DNA of 64,000 bases from Pagrus major. Lineage: Eukaryota > Chordata > Actinopteri > Spariformes > Sparidae. The notes beneath the pieces are model-generated. The model was not told the DNA's origin. It ran no database searches and was given only the letters and a program-made list of their open reading frames with translations. The DNA lies in the NCBI RefSeq assembly GCF_040436345.1, contig NC_133227.1, positions 22,876,671-22,940,670 on the forward strand. The letters are read 5' to 3'. Below, one piece after another: positions 58,855 through 64,000 of the stretch (within the stretch, counting starts at the first letter, position 1; each line of letters opens with the position of its first letter). The translations under genes and the position numbers were made by a program.

Positions 58855-58935
58855 CCAGCGCTAGCTAGCTAGCAGCGTTAGCTAGCAGCGTTAGCTAGCT
58901 GCGTTAGCTAGCAGCGTTAGCTAGCAGCGTTAGCC
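58855..58935 (+). repeat. Short tandem repeat AGCAGCGTTAGCT in the fam53c CpG island
   Basis: About five units of CAGCGTTAGCTAG, some with GCTAGCTAGC extensions. The GCTAGC palindrome is repeated throughout. Confidence 0.9.
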
Positions 58936-59295
58936 GCGGCGGTCTCACAAACAAACCCGCTGCATATCCGAGAGGGATGTGCTCGTCTGTCGTCCCTCCT
59001 CCAGCCTTTTGCTGAGAGAGGTTACTTCTGAATAAAAACCCTCGCAGGCTAATTCACAGCCAGAATCTGCGGGGCGAACAATAATAAAAAAAAATAGCGG
59101 TGGTGATGATCACGTCTGGCCGGCCTGTGAGCTCTCCGGAGCAGCGTGAGAGGAGGAAAACACGGCGGGATGCTGCGGGATGGATCAACCCCGGGACCAG
59201 CGAGCGACCACAGACAGCGAAACCAACCAAACAAACGGGCTTTTTTTTTTTTCTCCCTCTTTGCTCACTCGCAGCCGTGGCCGGGCACCGCTTAC

Positions 59296-59470
59296 CTTTT
59301 TGGTCGGACAGCACCTCCAGGTGACGGGGGCGAAGCTGCTCCGGTGGATGCAGCGGCGCTGCTCGGTGTATTGACCCAGTATTATTAAAGAGCAGAACGC
59401 GCCGCTCCGCCTGCCGCCTGCCGCCGCCGCCGCCGCCGCTGTCAGCACCGAAAACCGACCACAATGAATT
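59296..59470 (-). other. fam53c: Probable untranslated first exon of fam53c
   Basis: GC-rich sequence with a (GCC)n run at 59418-59439 ends at a good donor, AAAAAG-GTAAGC, at 59296/59295. It contains no ATG. Spliced to exon 2 it would leave a 4.6 kb first intron. The 5' limit is a guess. It lies within a CpG-rich region (about 58540-59720) that is the likely promoter. Confidence 0.55.
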
Positions 59471-60040
59471 AAAAGTCTGGATTTAACCGCACACAGCGGG
59501 CACCGCAGGGTCCGGGGCACGCTTAAACATCGGCTACGATCAATGTCCGGTGTGTCGATATTATTAAAAACATAATAATAGAGGATCTGCGTGCACACGC
59601 CCGTGAGCGGCAGGCATTCATAAATAACATTTACGGTGCCAGGCGGGAGGAGGAGGGGCGGCGCTACACCTCCCCACCAGCACCTGCCGCGTACACGCGT
59701 TATATTTCATCTTTATCTCACCCTCGCTCCCGCAAACAGCCCGTTCTCAGAGCAGAAATATAACAGGAGTAGATTTTAAAAAAAAAAAAATTAAAAAAAA
59801 ATCAGCAAATGTGAGAATAAGCCGTGAAGTGGTGAAGCATCATGGGAGTTGTAGTTCAGAGCCTGTTCACAGCGGCTTGTTTACAGCAGCCAGATCTGCG
59901 GGGTCTGATGTGGCCCGTGTCAAGTCATTTACTGCTGTTGTTATTTTTTTTATTATCCAGATGTTCAGGAGAGGAGCGTGTGAGCGCTGCGGTTAAAGGA
60001 CAAATGCACACAAACTGGTGATTTAGCGTCGTTTCAGGCT

Positions 60041-60073
<33 letters not shown>
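60041..60073 (+). repeat. (CAG)n microsatellite
   Basis: About eleven CAG units, upstream of the fam53c CpG island. Confidence 0.95.
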
Positions 60074-60364
60074 CCGTGTGGACGGAGGAGACTCCTTCAT
60101 CCTCCCCATCATCAGCCCAGATAACCTCACATGTACTCCAGCCCGCTCCTCCAATCATTACAGTGTAACTAAGTACATTTACTCAAGTACAAATTCAAGG
60201 CAGGCCACGAAAACATTAAGATTTTTTTTACACAACAGCTTATAAAATTACCCTTTCTTATGAATTAAACAGCTGACACTCAAAAATCGATTGATCAATA
60301 AGTCGATTGGCAATAAATTAATTGGCTCATGTCATTTTTCATATAAAACATTTCATTTTTCCAG

Positions 60365-60620
60365 TTAAGGCTGCGACTAACGGTTATTTTCATTGTCGAT
60401 TAATCTGCTGATTATTTTCTTGATTAATCAATTAGTTGTTTGATCTATAAACTGGCTCAAGATGAAGCCTCAGATGTCAAAGATATTCAGTTTACTGTCA
60501 CAGAGGAGAGAAGAAACCAGAACATATTCACATTTAAGAGGCTGACATCAGAACATTTTGAGGGTTTTTTCCTACTAATACTTGACAATTAATCAATTAT
60601 TTTAATAATATGATTGTATG
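60365..60620 (+). repeat. CTGCGACTAACGGTTATTTTC-type interspersed repeat
   Basis: GGCTGCGACTAACGGTTATT, TCATTGTCGATTAATCTGCT, AAAGATATTCAGTTTACTGT and AGAAACCAGAACATATTCAC are signature stretches of an abundant fish repeat. This is the best-preserved copy in the window. Confidence 0.75.
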
Positions 60621-61298
60621 TGTGATAATGATGAGGTTTGGACTAAACAAACATAGTGAAGGTGTCACTTCGGGTCATTGTGGCCACATTTCTCGTTCCT
60701 TTCAGACTTTTTACAAAACAATCAATCGATCGATTAATGGAGACAATCAGCAGATTGATCCAGAGTGAAAATAGTCATTGGTTCAAAATGAGCTCCACCT
60801 CAACAACAACAATAAAATCCTTTTACATGAATACACGAGTCATCATAATCTCATGTTATATATATCGGACATTTTACTGCATTGAGTACTTTTACTTTGT
60901 ATACTTTACATTTCCCTGATGACACTTACAGCTTCTTTTATTTAAGTAACATTTTCAATCCAGGACTTTGACTTGTAACAGTATTTTTTTTTAACGTATA
61001 ATTAAAAGTACTTTTACTTCAGTAAAGGATCTGAATACTTCCTCCTCTACACCATCTTTAATTACTTTAAATTTCTAATATTGGTTTGGGACAGAAAGGT
61101 TAAATATCTTGTAAATTTGAGTCTGCTGAAAAAAAACATCTACTTATATCAAATAAAAATGACAAACTATATTACTCATGAAATATTTATTAACAAAATG
61201 AATAATAGTTTATTCACTGTGATAAATGCCACATAAACAACTTTAAATATTTAAAATGAAAAAATATCAATGAGTAGCTCAGTCTGAATTTATAACAC

Positions 61299-61316
61299 TT
61301 TATTTACATCTTTATT
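61299..61316 (-). terminator. slbp2: slbp2 poly(A) signals (two)
   Basis: AATAAA occurs twice on the minus strand, at 61316-61311 and 61304-61299, about 810 nt after the slbp2 stop. They give an AT-rich 3' UTR of ordinary length. Confidence 0.5.
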
Positions 61317-62119
61317 AATCACATCTTTCAGCGTTGCTCTTGAATTTCAAGCAGCACAAAAACGACAAAATTGAGAAACACAAAAAGTAAAAAGAAATCT
61401 CACAACACAAAGCGACAGCCTTTTCTCCTCCATTAATCAGGATTTTTTGTTTTTGAGAAAAAACATGGAGGTAGAGAGAGAGAGGAGGAGCTGGAGCCTG
61501 ATTCAGACAGACAGCAGAGCATGAAGGTGATGGTGGACCAAAGACAACAACAACAAACAGCCTCCAGAGAGGCAATTAAGTGACAAACAAAATGAGATGA
61601 ACAGACAAAATAAAGTGACTTCAAGTACAAATAATTAGCAGCTTTTCCTCCAGTGCGGGTTCAAAATAAAACATGATGCAGGTGAGAAGAAGTGCTCCAT
61701 CTGATGACGTTCAACATAAATATATAAAGTGCACACTATGGTACCATGCTCAGGGTCAAAGTGTTCAGCTGTCAGACCTGTGATGCGTTCAAGAGCAGCC
61801 GGGAAAACGCAGACATTTCCAGGGCTGAAGGAGAGAGGAGGGTGCTTCCTCTCAGCACTCCTCCCAGAAGAGATCCTGGAGGGGTGGATGTAACTCCGAT
61901 CAAAAGACTAATCACATCCCTGCTGTCGTTATCTTAAAAAGACAAATGGACACTGGAAACCACACACACACACACGTTACTCCGACACATTCAGGATCAA
62001 CTAATCAAGGTCCAGACGATGAGGTCAAGTTTCCATGATGAAGATGATGAGTGAGGAGTTAAAGACGCTGACAGACGACTGAACCTTGTGTGTTTCGGAC
62101 AGATGGGACTCGGTGATGA

Positions 62120-63941
62120 TCAGTACGGATTCCACAAGAGCTGGTCGGAAAAAACAGGAACCTGCTGGTCATCAGAGCCGAAGTCTAAAAAGAAAAAAAC
62201 AGGAACAGTGAGATGAAATCTGTGCAAACAAGCTATTGTATTGTCATGGTAACACCTGACCTGTGACCTCACCTCGGGCGTCGTCGGCCTCCAGCAGGAC
62301 GCGGAGCCAGTCGGTCATGTTGTCGTTGGTGGGCAGCTGACTCCTGAAGGAGTGGCTCAGGCCGGGGGGAGGACGAAGAGGCCGGTGGCTTCCCTCCAGC
62401 TCCTGATGAGGAGAAACGAGATAAAAACTGAGCAAGGTCTATAGACAGAACATCGCAAATGAACCCATAAAAATTAATAAAACTGAAGACAAACTGGTCA
62501 TTAAGTGCATTGATTGTTAAGTTTTGCGGTGTTACCTGTGAGGGTGGACTGTTCCAGGGTCCAGGCAGCTCCAGCGACGTCACATCCGACAGAGGAGACA
62601 CAGAGGAGGCTTTGGAGGCTGCTGGAGTCTCCTTCTCTCTCTGCTTGTCTCCTCCATCCTCACAAAGGTCAGAGTTCATCTTCGCCAGTTGGTTCTGCCT
62701 GCAAAAATGTCCTCATGAAATCTGGTTCAGAGTATAATTTTCAGAGTTTTTCACAAAGCTGCAGAGAAACTTTTACTAAAGAACTGATGACACAAGAAGT
62801 GCACCACCGACAGTGGTTTGTATTGTGTAGAAAAGTATGAAACAATTAGAAAAATTACAACTTTTGACCATTGTTTAGGCAAAACCACAAGTTTCTCCAA
62901 GTTTTATATTGCAATAATCTGGATAAGTAGAATGAATAAGAGCCAGCAGAAGAAGAGCCAGAAGAAGAAACAAAAGAAGAAGAAGAAACAGCAGAAGAAG
63001 AAACAGCAGAAGAAACATCTCCAGCTTTGTTGCATTGCTTCCACCTACAGTTGCTCCACTGGGTCCTGTGTGTCGGCGGTGTCCGGCTGGGTGTCGGTCG
63101 GAGGGTCCCACAGGTGCAGCGCTCGCCTCCACAGACGCACCTGCATGTCCCAGGAGCGCCGACTGTACTTCCTGTACTTGTTGGGAGTGGACGGGTGGAG
63201 CTTAGGATCCCGCAGGTGTCTGAAGAAAGAGAGATCAGAGTTTAAAACGCAGACACACCTCATTTACTGAGTATCTGCTGGTTCTTTTGGACCTGCATTC
63301 TTTTATATTTTGCCAAAGTTGCCATTAGCAGTTGCAGTGTACCCATGAACGTACGTGTGTATTTCATGTCCTCGTGTTCACATTTGACTCGGTTATGACT
63401 CTAAGAACTTTTACTCAGACTTTGTGTATTCAGACTCAGCTGTGTTTTCTCACCTGGGGATTTGCTGCAGGTAGTTCTGGTATCCGCTGGTGTTCTTGCC
63501 GTATTGGATCTGTTTCTGCCGCCGCTTCAGAACCGCAGCGTTGGTCTCTGTGTTTGCCGGGTCCGGGAGGCGGGGGTAGCAGCGACCGAGGGGAGGCCTG
63601 CGAGGACATGGGAGTCACGAGAGGACAGGGACCAGACAGGAGAGAAAGGTTCAGCTGAGCAGCAGTTTTCAGAGTGTACTGACCTCTTATTGTCCAGATC
63701 GTCGGTCCCCACAGCCACACTGCTGGTCGACACTTTGAGGATGCAGCGCTCGAGGATGGACGACCTGAGGGAAGACCGAGACCGACAGACGGGGAACAGG
63801 ATCAATGACGTCATCATCTGAATATAGTTACAGATCTGAAAATGAAGTCAGTTGTTGAACCTGCGAGGTTTGTTGCTGGCAGCTCTCTCTCTTCCTCGCA
63901 GGCCGCTGGCAGGAGGAGGAGACGGGATCGGAGAGACGTTA
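62120..63941 (-). CDS. slbp2: Histone mRNA stem-loop-binding protein, SLBP2 type (5' part outside window)
   Basis: Seven exons read in frame on the minus strand: 63941-63861, 63764-63684, 63597-63454, 63219-63049, 62698-62536, 62402-62273 and 62184-62120 (stop). The RNA-binding domain spans exons 3-4: [31 protein letters not shown], the TPNK phospho-site with [10 protein letters not shown], and [13 protein letters not shown]. Family role: binds the 3' stem-loop of replication-dependent histone mRNAs for processing, export, translation and storage. After the domain the protein runs about 140 residues, including [12 protein letters not shown] and [14 protein letters not shown], and ends LLWNPY. 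The somatic SLBP ends quite differently (FSAMS in human), so this fits the second, oocyte-type paralogue known in fish and frogs. The N-terminus and start lie beyond 64000. Confidence 0.85.
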
Positions 63942-64000
63942 CTGTGAAGAAGAAGTTATCAGAAATCAATGAGTGTTCGGAGGTAGAGAACGATCTCTGG

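Larger units (their letters stand above)
58540..59720. promoter_or_regulatory. CpG-rich promoter region of fam53c
   Basis: CpG density is visibly higher than in the surrounding DNA, with several CGCCGCCG and GCGGCGG runs. It overlaps the inferred first exon and no TATA box is evident. No other gene end is near, so it is assigned to fam53c. Confidence 0.55.

Noticed and set aside
62932-63040. Lysine-rich ORF on the plus strand (AAGAAG repeats)
   Set aside because: It is an AGA/AAG low-complexity stretch in an slbp2 intron, antisense to the gene; no start context or homology.

Overview
The window is teleost fish DNA, probably percomorph. Vertebrate genes with GT-AG introns lie between long gene-poor stretches full of fish-type repeats: CA/GT, CT and TA microsatellites, small inverted-repeat DNA transposons, and LINE 3' tails ending in a GGGGTTAATAAAG-type motif. 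Everything here was read from the sequence and from memory of the families; no database search was made.

Five protein-coding genes are supported. znf346 (- strand, CDS 15913-21980, seven coding exons) encodes a four-finger dsRNA-binding protein with an unusual acidic DDQY heptad tail. An egr1-like gene (- strand, CDS 36423-38926, two exons) has a TATA box and three CArG boxes upstream, the signature of an immediate-early gene. An intronless hsp30-type small heat-shock gene (+ strand, 43844-44491) has its own TATA box and a short heat-shock element. fam53c (- strand, 51632-54445, with an untranslated first exon near 59.3-59.5 kb in a CpG island) lacks an ATG at the expected start. The 3' seven exons of a histone stem-loop-binding protein of the slbp2 type (- strand, 62120-63941) run off the right edge.

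Five intact tRNA genes are present: two Val-AAC on +, two Val-CAC on -, and one Ala-AGC on -. The four Val genes differ from each other only at the first anticodon base.

Layout: 1-12.5 kb is non-coding with microsatellites and a transposon end. 12.5-15.9 kb is the znf346 3' flank and holds two adjacent inverted-repeat elements. 15.9-22 kb is znf346. 22-34 kb is a graveyard of DNA transposons, LINE tails and integrase or retroelement fossils around the tRNA-Val genes. 34.7-35.3 kb is a microsatellite block. 35.8-39.7 kb is egr1 and its promoter. 39.8-43.7 kb holds an imperfect duplication, a TA tract and tRNA-Ala. 43.7-44.6 kb is hsp30. 44.7-51.6 kb is non-coding with repeats. 51.6-59.7 kb is fam53c. 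59.7-61.3 kb is repeats, and 61.3 kb to the end is slbp2.

The gene set fits a fish counterpart of human 5q31-q35 (EGR1, FAM53C, ZNF346). The fam53c-slbp2 pair mirrors FAM53A-SLBP on human 4p16.3 and so looks like the other half of an ancient vertebrate duplication. I found no CRISPR array, operon or clearly new biological system. The most unusual points are the missing fam53c ATG, the znf346 heptad tail, the Val-tRNA twins and a perfect 21-bp-arm palindrome at 25.6 kb.
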